Positions 25,610-34,073 of a stretch of 64,000 bases of DNA are shown one piece after another. The notes under the pieces are model-generated. The model was given only the letters and a program-made list of their open reading frames with translations. It made no database searches and had not been told where the DNA came from. The translations under genes were made by a program, and so were the position numbers. Every line of letters begins with the position of its first letter. Within the stretch, counting starts at the first letter, position 1. This DNA is from Janibacter terrae NBRC 107853 (lineage in GTDB: Bacteria > Actinomycetota > Actinomycetes > Actinomycetales > Dermatophilaceae), in the NCBI RefSeq assembly GCF_001591405.1, contig NZ_BCUV01000006.1:434001-498000 (forward strand), read 5' to 3'.

Positions 25610-26811
25610 GATGCCTGCGCGCGGACCGACCGGTCCCGGAGGAGACCCAGGGCCACCTCCGGCTCACGCAGCTCGAAGGTGCCGATGACCGGCACGGAGA
25701 GGACCTCGCTCGCCTCGCGCGTCGCGAGCGGCGAGGAGGTGACCACGCCGGAGACGGCAGCGGTCGGGGCACCCGCCGCGTCGAGGACCTGCAGGCCCGC
25801 GACGGCGCCGAGCGCGTCCTGGGACGCGAAGACGACCCGGTCGACGCGCGCGTGGAACTCGGGGTCCTCGAGCAGGCGGCGGGTCTCCTCCTGGTAGACG
25901 CCGTCGGCGACCTCGATGATGACGACGTCGGGCGCGGTGGCGGCGAGCTCGTCGACCATGTCGACGAAGATCTCGCGGATGCGCTCGTGCCCGAGGCGGT
26001 AGGTCGCGGGGTGGCCGAAGTCGGTGAAGTCCAGGACCGTCGTCGCACCGGCGTCCCGGAAGTGGTTGGGGTCGTTGCCCGCGCCGGTGCCGGTGGACTT
26101 GCCCGCGGCGACGCGCAGACCGGCATTGGTCAGGCCGTTGACGATCGAGCCGAGGACCGTGGACTTGCCGGAGTTCATCGAGGAGCCGAAGACGGCGACG
26201 ACCGGCACCTTGCTCGTGCTCGTGCTCGTGCTGCCGGTCGTCGCGGTCGACCCCAGCGGGGCGAAGCGGTCGAGGGTCACGCGCCCGGCGTGGTCGGCGA
26301 GCAGGCCGATCGGCTCGATGCGGGTCGCCCCGTCGATGCTCGCGTGCATCTCGACGACCCTCGAGGCGAGGCCTCCGCCGGCGACGAGGTCCGCGGGGGC
26401 GAGCGAGGACGGCACGTGGGCGAGGAACTGGTCCGGGGCGTAGCGGTCGCCGTAGGCGACGAGGACCTCCTGGCCGGGGAAGAGCAGCTGGCGCCGCGAG
26501 ACGGGGCTCTCCAGCCGGGTGTGCTTGCCGATCTCGGTGACCCGGGCGAGGACCACGTCGCCGGCGCGCGGCGCGACGTCCGCGCCGTACTGGAGGTGGT
26601 AGCCGTCGGCGGAGGACTCGATCGCCGCGGCGACGAAGCGCGTCGTGTAGGCCTTGAGCGCGCGACGCAGCCGGACCGGGTCGAGGGTCGCCGTGTGGTG
26701 ACCGGGCCGGAGGGCCAGGGTCACCTCGTCGGGGGCCCTCGTCCCGGTGGTGGTCAGGTCGGTCGCGGTCAGGGCGGTGGGGGCGGTCTGGGTCATCGTC
26801 ATCGTCGTCAT
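25606..26811 (-). CDS. P-loop protein, DUF1611-like
   Basis: The 401-residue protein has a C-terminal nucleotide-binding domain with Walker A GSSMNSGKSTVLGS (about 200-213) and DVVIIEVADGVYQEE (about 290-304), resembling DUF1611 and dethiobiotin-synthetase-like folds. The N-terminal 190 residues contain a short beta-rich region (VLARVTEIGKHTRLESP). The ATG at 26811 starts MTTMTMTQT; further upstream codons extend into the spacer. It is the first gene of the operon with the degenerate ABC protein. No function is assigned. Confidence 0.7.
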   Translation of the reverse strand: MTTMTMTQTAPTALTATDLTTTGTRAPDEVTLALRPGHHTATLDPVRLRRALKAYTTRFVAAAIESSADGYHLQYGADVAPRAGDVVLARVTEIGKHTRLESPVSRRQLLFPGQEVLVAYGDRYAPDQFLAHVPSSLAPADLVAGGGLASRVVEMHASIDGATRIEPIGLLADHAGRVTLDRFAPLGSTATTGSTSTSTSKVPVVAVFGSSMNSGKSTVLGSIVNGLTNAGLRVAAGKSTGTGAGNDPNHFRDAGATTVLDFTDFGHPATYRLGHERIREIFVDMVDELAATAPDVVIIEVADGVYQEETRRLLEDPEFHARVDRVVFASQDALGAVAGLQVLDAAGAPTAAVSGVVTSSPLATREASEVLSVPVIGTFELREPEVALGLLRDRSVRAQAS

Positions 26812-26895
26812 GCCCAGATCACACCAAGCGAGGGTGAACAGCGGATGAGGCCCGGATGAAGGTGCTTTCATCTGCGGCGCAGGCCGCGTCGCAGG

Positions 26896-28482
26896 TCAGC
26901 GAGCGGTGACCGTCGCGGCGCCGTCGACGACGGCGACATCGCCGTCCTCGTCGGTCCGCAGCACCCGCGTCCCGTGGCGGGCGGCCCACTGCAGCGCGGT
27001 GGGCGTCGGGTGGCCGTAGGTGTTGTCGGCACCGACGCTGATGATCGCCGTCGGCGCGGCCACCTCGTCCATGAAGTCCTCGTCGACATTGCCCGACCCG
27101 TGGTGCGGCATCTTGACGACGTCGAGGTCGGCGGCAGCAGCGGCCATCGCGGGATCGCGTCGCAGCGCCAGCAGCAGCGCGTGGCCGACCTCCCTCTCGA
27201 TGTCGCCGAGGAGCAGCATGCTGACCTCGCCGACCCGGACGTGGAGGACGATGCTCGCGTTGTTGGCGGCCGAGCCGCCGGCGACCACCTGGGCCGGCCA
27301 CCACACGTCCGCCCTCACCTCGCCGATCGTCAGCTGCCGCCCCGCGACGAGCGCCTCCACGGGCACGCCATGCTCCCCCGCGATGTGCCGGACCTGCCGG
27401 GCCGCCCACTGCGGGTCCTCGACCGGCGTGACGAGGATGCGGCCGACCGCGCGCCCGTCGAGGGCCGCCTCGAGGGCGCCGACGTGGTCGTCGTGGAAGT
27501 GCGTGAGCACCACCGCGTCGAGGGTGCGCACCCGCAGCCGCCGCAGGCAGGCGTCGATGCCCCCGTCCTCGGGACCGACGTCCACGAGGACCGCCCGCCC
27601 CGGACCAGAGGCGAGGACCAGACCGTCGCCCTGCCCGACGTCGCAGGCGACGAGCCGCCAGTCAGGTGGCGGCCAGCTGAGCGTGCGCGCCGGGAGGGAC
27701 CCGACGACGATGACGACGACGAGGCCCACCGCGACGAGCGGGCTGGCGCGCGAGCGCCGGACCGCCCACGGACCGGAGAGGATGCCGAGCGCGGTGACCA
27801 CGGTGAGCAGCACCGCACCGGGGGGCCCGTCGGGCCACGGGAGCGCCCCGCCGGGCACGTCGGCGGCGATCCGCGCGGTCCAGGCGATGGCGAGGGCGAA
27901 GGGAGCACCGCACCAGCCGACGAGGCTCGCCAGGGTCGTGCTCGCCACGGCGACGACGGCGGCGCTCACCCCGAGGACCGTGGCCGGGGCGACGAAGGGA
28001 GCGGCGGCCAGGTTGGCGAAGACGGCGATGAGGCTGACGTCGCCCTGCAGCAGCACGATGACCGGTCCGCAGACGAGCTGGGCGGCGACGGGGATCGCCA
28101 CGGCCGGCCCGACGAGGTGCAGGCGTCGCGGCAGGTGGGCGTTGATCGCGTCGGACCATGGGCGGACGAAGAGCAGCAGGCCGAGGGTCGCGAGCGTGGA
28201 GAGGACGAACCCGTACGAGCGCGCGAGCCACGGGTCGTAGGTGAGCAGCGCGAGGACGGCGGTACACAGGGCGGGGGTGCCGGCGCCCCGTCGCGAGGCG
28301 CTCATGCCGAGCAGCCCGATCGCGCCCATCGTCGCCGCCCGGATGACGCTCGGCTCCGGACGGGCGAGCACGACGAAGAAGGCCAGCCCGGCACCCGCCG
28401 CCCAGGGCCGCCACCGGCGCGGGAAGCCGCCCAGGCGGGCGGCGCCGATGAGCGCGGCCAGCACGACGGCGACATTGGACCC
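26896..28482 (-). pseudogene. comEC: comEC, 5' part removed by prophage integration
   Basis: ComEC forms the inner-membrane channel for transforming DNA. Here the remaining part begins at GSNVAVVLAALIG, the segment that in family members follows SG in the competence domain. It continues through the membrane helices and ends with the metallo-beta-lactamase-like domain (VACDVGQGDGLV, then LTHFHDDHVG about 340 counted from 28530). The reading frame is open to a GTG at 28530, but those 16 codons come from phage DNA. About 200-250 N-terminal residues of the usual 750-800 are missing and should lie beyond the far prophage end. Natural transformation should be blocked in the lysogen. Confidence 0.85.
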
Positions 28483-28540
28483 AGCAAACGTCACCCACGG
28501 ATGAGCCACACAGGGAGCCAACGTTGTCACAGGTCGGAAG
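28474..28540. other. attL, left prophage-chromosome junction
   Basis: Similarity to ComEC stops at the GSN codons (28474-28482). The next codons (A-F-T-V) do not fit the family, and the serine integrase begins 72 nt further. Large serine integrases usually sit beside attP, so the crossover lies at about 28477-28486. The exact core cannot be set without attR, which is outside the window. Confidence 0.75.
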
Positions 28541-28553
28541 TACGTTCGACGCC

Positions 28554-29954
28554 ATGAAGACGCTCATCTACGCCCGCGTCAGCATCGACCGTGAAGGCCG
28601 GTCCCTCGACGAGCAGATCGCCGAGTGCTGCCAGTGGGCTGACCGCGAAGGGTGGGAAGTGGTCGACGTCATCCGTGAGACCGGGTCCGCGTCACGCTAC
28701 GCGCGATCCACCGGCGCCCGCCGAGGATGGGACGACCTGACCGCCGCCGTCTCCTCCGGCAACATTGACGCCCTCCTGACGTGGGAAGCGAGCCGCGCCA
28801 CCCGCCAGCTCACCGAGTACGCCGTGCTCGCCGACCTCTGCGCGGAGCACTCGGTCCGATGGGGCTACTCCGGCACCCTCTACGACCTGACGACGAGGGA
28901 TGCGCGCTTCCGCACCGGCCTCGACGCGCTGCTCGCCCAGGACGAGTCCGCGCGGACCTCGGAGCGGATCCAACGTTCGACCCGCGCCCGGGCCGTCACC
29001 GGCCGCCCCCACGGCAAACTCCCCTACGGGTATCGGCGCGAGTACGACCCGCAGACCGGGGCGCTCCTACGGCAGGTCCCTGACGAGGAGCAGGCCCCGA
29101 TCGTGCAGGAGATCGCGCGCCGCGTCATCGCCGGCCACTCCCTGCGCACCATCGCCGCGGACCTCACCGAACGCGGCATCGCGATCCCTCGGCCGGCACG
29201 CAACCGCACACGCCCGGACGCGTGGCTGCCCGTCACCGTCCGTCGGATCGCCCTGTCCCCCACCAACGCGGGCCTGCGCGTACACCGGGGCGAGGTCGTC
29301 GGCGATGCCGCCTGGCCAGCCCTGATCTCCCGGGAGGACCACGACCGCATCAGCGAGCTGCTCAACGCTCCCGGCCGCAACCGCCGCCTCACTGCAGACT
29401 CGACCGCGGTGCACCTGCTGTCCGGGATCGCCGTGTGCGGGCTGTGCGGTGGCCCGATGCGCCGCCTGAACCCCAAGCGCGCCCGCCCGAACTACACGTG
29501 CCGCGACTGCATGAAGATCGCGCGGGCACAGGCGCCCCTCGACCAGCACGTCACCGACGTGACCCTCGCGCTGCTCGAAGGCATCGACGCGTCGACGATC
29601 GACGCACCGTCACCGGAGGCCGAGGCTGCCCGGGCCGAGGCGGATGCGCTCGAGCGCCGGCTGGAGGGGTTCACGATCGCGGGAGCGGAGGGCGAAGTGT
29701 CGCCCGCGGCGCTGGCGAAGATCGAGGCTCGGCTGCTGCCACAGATCCGCGCGGCACGCGCGAAGGCAAAGGCGTTGTCGACGCCCGCGGGGATCGACCC
29801 CTCGGCGGTGCGCGACCCGCGCGCGTGGTGGGGCGCGGCGTCGCTCGAGCAGAAGCGGACGTTGCTGCGGGCCGCGGTGCGGGTGGTGGTGCATCCGTCG
29901 CCGGCGACGAAGTCGTTCCGGCCGGAGTTCGTCCCCGTCACCCCAACCTGGTGA
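28554..29954 (+). CDS. int: Large serine recombinase (phage integrase)
   Basis: This 466-residue enzyme catalyses site-specific integration and excision. The resolvase domain opens MKTLIYARVS with catalytic Ser10 and continues EQIAECCQWAD. A recombinase domain (about 150-270) and a zinc ribbon (CGLCGGPMRRL...YTCRDC, about 297-322) follow, then a coiled-coil-prone C-terminal region (about 355-410). The ATG at 28554 is preferred because the motif starts there, although the frame runs back to a TTG at 28524. It needs a directionality factor for excision, and the protein at 36512 is a candidate. Confidence 0.95.
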   Translation: MKTLIYARVSIDREGRSLDEQIAECCQWADREGWEVVDVIRETGSASRYARSTGARRGWDDLTAAVSSGNIDALLTWEASRATRQLTEYAVLADLCAEHSVRWGYSGTLYDLTTRDARFRTGLDALLAQDESARTSERIQRSTRARAVTGRPHGKLPYGYRREYDPQTGALLRQVPDEEQAPIVQEIARRVIAGHSLRTIAADLTERGIAIPRPARNRTRPDAWLPVTVRRIALSPTNAGLRVHRGEVVGDAAWPALISREDHDRISELLNAPGRNRRLTADSTAVHLLSGIAVCGLCGGPMRRLNPKRARPNYTCRDCMKIARAQAPLDQHVTDVTLALLEGIDASTIDAPSPEAEAARAEADALERRLEGFTIAGAEGEVSPAALAKIEARLLPQIRAARAKAKALSTPAGIDPSAVRDPRAWWGAASLEQKRTLLRAAVRVVVHPSPATKSFRPEFVPVTPTW

Positions 29955-29961
29955 CCGAAGG

Positions 29962-30504
29962 TCAGGCCCCGTAGGGGTCCCAGGCCGCGTACTTGTCCAG
30001 CAGCGCGTTCCCCATTCGCTTGGCACTGACCGAAGCGCCAGCACAGTCCGTGGAGTACGACTCCGCAGTGATGCTCTCTACGTTGCACGCCGACGACACC
30101 TTGATGGAGCCAAGGTTGTCCGCGGCCGTCAACGTCTCGTCGACCAGGGTCGACACCTCCGACGGCGGGTCCCCGAGCTCCTTGAACTCCTTCCGGAGGA
30201 TCTGTCCCTTCAACTTCGCTGTCTCGATCTGCATCACGCAGGACATCGCCGCCAGGTCGAGGGCGGGTGAAGCGCAGTCCCGCTCGAACTCGTCGATCAA
30301 CGTCGACAGGTCTGAGTCCTGCTCGGACACCACACTCGCCCACGGCTTGGGCGAGGCCTCGCTCGCGGATGAAACGCTGCTCGTGCTGCTACTGGTCACG
30401 GTCGTCGTCTCCGGCGTGGTCGGCGTGGTCGGTGCGATGCCGCACCCGCCCAGCCCCAGCGCTGCTCCGACTGCCACCGCAGCCACTCCCCTGACACGCT
30501 TCAT
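29962..30504 (-). CDS. Prophage lipoprotein
   Basis: This 180-residue protein has a signal peptide and lipobox (VAVGAALGLGGC, Cys about 22) followed by a Thr/Ser/Pro linker and an acidic helical domain. The ATG at 30504 overlaps the stop of the DUF3263 gene. A surface lipoprotein at the end of the lysogeny operon suggests lysogenic conversion, such as superinfection exclusion at the cell envelope. That role is inferred from position only. Confidence 0.78.
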   Translation of the reverse strand: MKRVRGVAAVAVGAALGLGGCGIAPTTPTTPETTTVTSSSTSSVSSASEASPKPWASVVSEQDSDLSTLIDEFERDCASPALDLAAMSCVMQIETAKLKGQILRKEFKELGDPPSEVSTLVDETLTAADNLGSIKVSSACNVESITAESYSTDCAGASVSAKRMGNALLDKYAAWDPYGA

Positions 30505-30725
30505 GCTGCCCGCCTCACCCTCGAGTCTCTGAGCCGCCGCAGCCTTGCGACGGTCACCGGATCGTACTGATATGCCGCCGGTTCCGACAGGAGACGGTTG
30601 ACGACCTGCACCGCCCGCGTCTCCGACAGGCCCAACGACAGGTAGGCGTTCACCCGCCGATCCCGCTCGTGATCGTGGGGCCACCGCCGCCAGACATCCA
30701 GCAGCTGCTCCTCCAGCTCGCTCAC
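30501..30725 (-). CDS. DUF3263-like helix-turn-helix protein
   Basis: A 74-residue protein starts at a GTG that overlaps the ImmA/IrrE stop. It matches the pattern of DUF3263: LLDVWRRWPHDHERD, then SLGLSETRAVQVVNRLLSEP, DPVTVARLRRLRD. The middle segment looks like a DNA-binding HTH. It overlaps the lipoprotein gene by 3 nt. A small regulator is likely. Confidence 0.7.
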   Translation of the reverse strand: MSELEEQLLDVWRRWPHDHERDRRVNAYLSLGLSETRAVQVVNRLLSEPAAYQYDPVTVARLRRLRDSRVRRAA

Positions 30726-31174
30726 GCGCCCGCCTCCAGCTCGTTGATCCGGCGCACGATGATGGCCCGTTCTGCCGGGTGTAGATGCCGAGCATCCAGT
30801 CGGTGCCGCAGCACCCGCGGAGTGACGAAGAGCTCGTCCGCTGCAGCCTCGATATCGCCGTGGGCCCAGACAAGGGCGTCCGCCAGACCGTGAGGGTCGG
30901 GCAGGAGCCACCGCGCGGCCGCGGCGCGCACCGCGGCCTCGACCGGCTCCGGCTGACATCCTTCGTGGCCGCGGTCGTGATGCTCGAGCTCGTGCGCGAG
31001 GACACACCGGCGCTCCACCTGCTTCAGGTTCGAGCGGAGCCAGATCCGGTCCCCCTCGGAGGCGCCGAGCAAGGGCTCGGGGAGGTCGTCTCGCCAGGAG
31101 ACGACGACGTGGTGCAGGTCGCGCAGGCGCCGCCACGGGTGTGGGAGGTGCATGCCGTGGATGCTGACACCCAC
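30722..31174 (-). CDS. ImmA/IrrE-type metallo-endopeptidase
   Basis: The 150-residue protein has the zinc-peptidase motif HELEHH in RCVLAHELEHHDRGH (about 58-72) and a downstream helical domain, as in ImmA of ICEBs1, which cleaves the ImmR repressor to trigger induction. Here it could cleave the XRE repressor encoded in the same leftward operon. It overlaps the DUF3263 gene by 4 nt. Confidence 0.82.
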   Translation of the reverse strand: MGVSIHGMHLPHPWRRLRDLHHVVVSWRDDLPEPLLGASEGDRIWLRSNLKQVERRCVLAHELEHHDRGHEGCQPEPVEAAVRAAAARWLLPDPHGLADALVWAHGDIEAAADELFVTPRVLRHRLDARHLHPAERAIIVRRINELEAGA

Positions 31175-31186
31175 CGGTGACAGCGG

Positions 31187-31720
31187 TCAGCGTCGAAGAA
31201 GGAATGCGGCCCGATTGAATCGGTAGAGGGACGCCACGACCAGAGTGATCAGGTAGACGACTAGACCTGCAGCGGCCGACGTACCAGCAGCTGCGACCAC
31301 ACTCAGGAAGGTCCCGGGGGCCGGGTCCAGCCCTCCGAAAAGAAGATAGAGGGTCGTGATCAGCACGGTCGCGACACCCACCCCAACCGTGTAGATCAAG
31401 TGCACACGCATCGTGTCGATCTCGTTCAAGGCAACGGCACTGGTGCTGAAGCGTGGGTCTCTGCGGGCGTCGATGGTCTTGTTCCAGAACACGACCGCCA
31501 TGGAGAACGTGAAGCCCGTGAGGATCGACGTCGCAGTAAGCAGAGGTCCTGCGACGAGCCCCAGTCGTATCCCTGTCCCTGCAGCGAGCAGACCCACCAC
31601 CACGCCTGGCATCAGCAAGCCGAACTGGCCCCAGCGGACCCGACGTCGCCCGCCTGAGTGGGTGGGAGCGTCACTGAACTGGTCAACTGGAACTCTCAGC
31701 GGGCTCTGACTCGGGAACAC
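31187..31720 (-). CDS. Four-TM membrane protein, RexB-like position
   Basis: This 177-residue protein has four predicted membrane helices: around GQFGLLMPGVVVGLLAAGTG, VAGPLLTATSILTGFTFSMA, IYTVGVGVATVLITTLYLLF and VVAAAGTSAAAGLVVYLITL. The start overlaps the 3' end of the 369-residue gene by 38 nt; internal starts are possible. Lambda RexB is also a small four-TM protein encoded after RexA downstream of the repressor. This is an analogy of layout and topology, and no sequence similarity is claimed. Confidence 0.65.
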   Translation of the reverse strand: MFPSQSPLRVPVDQFSDAPTHSGGRRRVRWGQFGLLMPGVVVGLLAAGTGIRLGLVAGPLLTATSILTGFTFSMAVVFWNKTIDARRDPRFSTSAVALNEIDTMRVHLIYTVGVGVATVLITTLYLLFGGLDPAPGTFLSVVAAAGTSAAAGLVVYLITLVVASLYRFNRAAFLLRR

Positions 31721-32792
31721 CCCACACCGCCTTTGCCCATCGTGGATCCCTGTTCGGAGTATCCCACCAAGCAGAGTCCCATGAACAGCCCTTCACGTCC
31801 CCGACTTGAAACCCGTCTTCGCCCATCTCCTCCAGTGCCTTGCGACATGCCCGGGTGAACTCGTCGTGGCTGGGGGCGCGACTCTCTGCAATCTCTGCGC
31901 CGGTCGAGTCCAACGCGGCAGGGAACGTAAGAGTGACGCCGGCCTTCGTGGCTACACGCATCTTGCGCCTGCGCTTGTCGTGGGCCAGTTCGAACGAAAC
32001 TCGCCAGCCTTCCTCGAGCATCTGGTCAGCGACTGCACCGGCCGTGTCGGCTGTGACCCCCGGCATGTGCGGCACGACTTGCATCAGCACAGCCCTCGGA
32101 GACGCGTTCACCCCACCGAAGAGCGAAAGAGCCCAAGCTTGGCGACGGGGAGCCTTGATCTCGATGGCAGAAGAGAACGTCTTGCCGCCGATGGTGGGGG
32201 CCGCCTGGGTCTCACCCGTCTGCGGGTTGACCAGCTCTAGGACCAGACCCTTCACCACGGATTCCTTCGCCCAACGCTCCATGGCCTCCGGGGACATCGC
32301 CGGATTGATGTCGAGCTCGAGGTCAGGATGCGCATGCCTCAGCGAGGCGTGGAGCATGAGCCGCAGCCGCGTGAGTGCCCCTCGCCCCATCGCCCGCTCA
32401 GCCAATAGGACCCCGACTTTAGAGTCAGCGCCGGGAGAGTAGAAGACATGCCGGAACTCGGTATACATCCAGTCGTCCTCATGGATGGTGTCCGTCTTCC
32501 GACTGCCGTCCTCGTGGCGCTCCCACGTCTGCTTGATGCCCCGCTGCCCAGAGGAGGCGGTGAGCACCACGACTCGGTCGCCCTCTCGCTGCACGCCGAC
32601 AACCCGAAGAGCGGCGTCATCTAGTGCACTGGCCACCCTCGCCTCGCCCTGATGCGCAAGTCCCGCTTGCGCGATGTAGTCGAGAACAGACGTTCCGGCC
32701 GCATCAAAGTCGTTCCAGCGGAGAGCGTCACTCGTGTCGCCCTTCACCCGGACTTTGACTAGGTACGGAACCACTTCGTATGTCGCTGCCAT
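31683..32792 (-). CDS. Cytosolic prophage protein of unknown family, RexA-like position
   Basis: This 369-residue soluble protein has no recognised domain. Features are a beta-rich N-terminus (YEVVPYLVKVRVKG), a central FRHVFYSPGADSKVGVLLAE segment and a charged C-terminal half ending in Trp-rich WDSAWWDTPNRDPRWAK. Its ATG overlaps the repressor stop (ATGA), so it is expressed from the prophage. It is followed by a four-TM protein. The repressor, cytosolic sensor, membrane protein order matches lambda cI-rexA-rexB, so an exclusion role is suggested. Confidence 0.65.
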   Translation of the reverse strand: MAATYEVVPYLVKVRVKGDTSDALRWNDFDAAGTSVLDYIAQAGLAHQGEARVASALDDAALRVVGVQREGDRVVVLTASSGQRGIKQTWERHEDGSRKTDTIHEDDWMYTEFRHVFYSPGADSKVGVLLAERAMGRGALTRLRLMLHASLRHAHPDLELDINPAMSPEAMERWAKESVVKGLVLELVNPQTGETQAAPTIGGKTFSSAIEIKAPRRQAWALSLFGGVNASPRAVLMQVVPHMPGVTADTAGAVADQMLEEGWRVSFELAHDKRRRKMRVATKAGVTLTFPAALDSTGAEIAESRAPSHDEFTRACRKALEEMGEDGFQVGDVKGCSWDSAWWDTPNRDPRWAKAVWGVPESEPAESSS

Positions 32793-33385
32793 CAGCCCTC
32801 CCCCTCGTCTCGGTCCGCGGCCTGCCGCGTGATGTGCTCCACGGACTCCCCGTCGGCGTCTTCCTGCCGGGCGCGGAGCTCCGCCAGCTGATCCTTGGTT
32901 GGCACCCCGCTCCCCGGGGCCTGTGTGGTGGCGGCGGAACGGTCATCGTTCCCCACGTCCTCTCGAGCATCGACGATCGACCGCACCATCGCGGCGACTG
33001 CCCTCTGCACGCCCTCATCGAGATGACGCGTCCCGGCCGGCAACATCAGTCCGAGCGTCGACTCATCACGCTGGACGTCCAGACCGAACGAGCACGCGAA
33101 CGCGAGGACGACGAGCCGCTCAGGTACGTCGAGCCCCTCCGCGAGCGCCCGGATCGTCTCGGCCCTCTTCGGCCACTCCTTCGGAGGGGTGGTCGCGAGG
33201 TTCGCGATGGTCTGGAACTTGATGTGCAGGCCAGCACGCGCCGCACGCTCCGCCATCTCCCGGTAGGAGAGGCCGGAATCGCGGCGTTGTCGCTCGATGA
33301 GCTCGCTGATCGTGGGCACGCCAGAACTCTCCGTCCTGGACTGCCGATCCTCAACCACGCCCGCCAACCTTCCGTCTACCACCAC
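32792..33385 (-). CDS. XRE-family HTH repressor candidate
   Basis: The 197-residue protein has an N-terminal HTH (TISELIERQRRDSGLSYREM to FQTIANLATTP, about 24-70) and a C-terminal acidic region of unknown fold. It lacks a LexA-type peptidase domain, consistent with inactivation by an ImmA-like peptidase instead. A GTG about 22 codons in is an alternative start. It is the first gene of the leftward operon and faces the Cro-like gene across the operator region, the usual place of the lysogeny repressor. Confidence 0.75.
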   Translation of the reverse strand: MVVDGRLAGVVEDRQSRTESSGVPTISELIERQRRDSGLSYREMAERAARAGLHIKFQTIANLATTPPKEWPKRAETIRALAEGLDVPERLVVLAFACSFGLDVQRDESTLGLMLPAGTRHLDEGVQRAVAAMVRSIVDAREDVGNDDRSAATTQAPGSGVPTKDQLAELRARQEDADGESVEHITRQAADRDEGEG

Positions 33386-33408
33386 ATGACACGCCGACAG
33401 TAGCCCCG

Positions 33409-33540
33409 CGTCTACTAGTTCGTCGGCACAAATCCCGCGTGTTTACAGGCCCTAAGGAACCACACGGCTGTCATTTGCTTGACAACCGTCTAGCAGTAGA
33501 CGCATCATCGTCCCGTACTACTTGACAGATAACCGTCTAG
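33409..33540. promoter_or_regulatory. Lysogeny control region with CGTCTA operators and two TTGACA boxes
   Basis: CGTCTAGCAGTAGACG (33487-33502) is an inverted repeat with 6-bp arms. CGTCTAG also occurs at 33534-33540, and CGTCTACTAG at 33409-33418. TTGACA occurs at 33479-33484 and 33522-33527, each about 8-12 nt before a CGTCTA copy. No convincing -10 boxes were identified. It separates the repressor from the Cro-like gene. Confidence 0.65.
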
Positions 33541-33588
33541 CAAGGGACAGTGATGACACGCAGAAACCGATGGCCGAAGGGGGCCTAC

Positions 33589-33846
33589 ATGAAGCTCAAG
33601 AGCGCGGACACCCTCCGCGCACTCATGGAGCAGGACCAGTTCAGCCTGGCGCGACTAGCCCGCTACGCCGGCTGCTCCAAAGGATTCATCTCCCACCTCC
33701 TCTCGGGCCGACGCTCCTCCTGCACGGCAGAGCTCGGCGACAAGATCGCGGAGGCCCTCGGGGTCCCCACCACCGTCCTCTTCGAGGTCCGTGTGTCCCC
33801 CAGCAGCGGGTCGATCGACAACCAGCACATGAAGAAGGCGTCCTGA
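33589..33846 (+). CDS. Cro-like XRE HTH protein
   Basis: An 85-residue protein starts at the ATG at 33589, which has AAGGGGG upstream; a GTG at 33550 would add 13 residues. The HTH is LARLARYAGCSKGFISHLLS (about 21-40), followed by the XRE-type LGDKIAEALGVPTTVLFEV. It is divergent from the repressor and the first gene of the rightward early operon, so it likely acts as Cro. The stop overlaps the next ATG. Confidence 0.78.
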   Translation: MKLKSADTLRALMEQDQFSLARLARYAGCSKGFISHLLSGRRSSCTAELGDKIAEALGVPTTVLFEVRVSPSSGSIDNQHMKKAS

Positions 33847-33995
33847 TGAGCGCCCTCACGGACGGGATGCGTCCGGGCGAGACCCCGAAGCAGTACGCGG
33901 AGCGCTTGCTCAAGCGGCACGGACCTCCGCCCCCCCGGGTCGTCGACATCGTCCACGGCCTCCAGCGCCAAGCCGCCGCGAAGCGCACCGCCTGA
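33846..33995 (+). CDS. Small early phage protein
   Basis: A 49-residue protein (MSALTDGMRPGETPKQY at the N-terminus) starts in an ATGA overlap with the Cro-like gene. It is charged and helical in appearance, with no motif. Coupling supports translation. Confidence 0.6.
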   Translation: MSALTDGMRPGETPKQYAERLLKRHGPPPPRVVDIVHGLQRQAAAKRTA

Positions 33996-34014
33996 CCCAC
34001 CCACGACATGCCGA

Positions 34015-34049
34015 AGGGCCGGCCCAACCGCCAAGTCAGAACCGGCCCT
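34015..34049. promoter_or_regulatory. Hairpin in the early leader
   Basis: AGGGCCGG (34015-34022) and CCGGCCCT (34042-34049) form an 8-bp perfect stem with a 19-nt loop between the small early gene and the zinc-ribbon gene. It may be an attenuator or processing site. Confidence 0.45.
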
Positions 34050-34073
34050 CCAGATCGAAAGGAAGTCTCTCAG

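Noticed and set aside
7738-28531. The 12-mer TGTGACAACGTT occurs both at 7738-7749 and, inverted, at 28520-28531
   Set aside because: One copy is in the defence leader and the other in the phage attachment region. They share no longer context, so I treat this as coincidence rather than as an attachment duplication.
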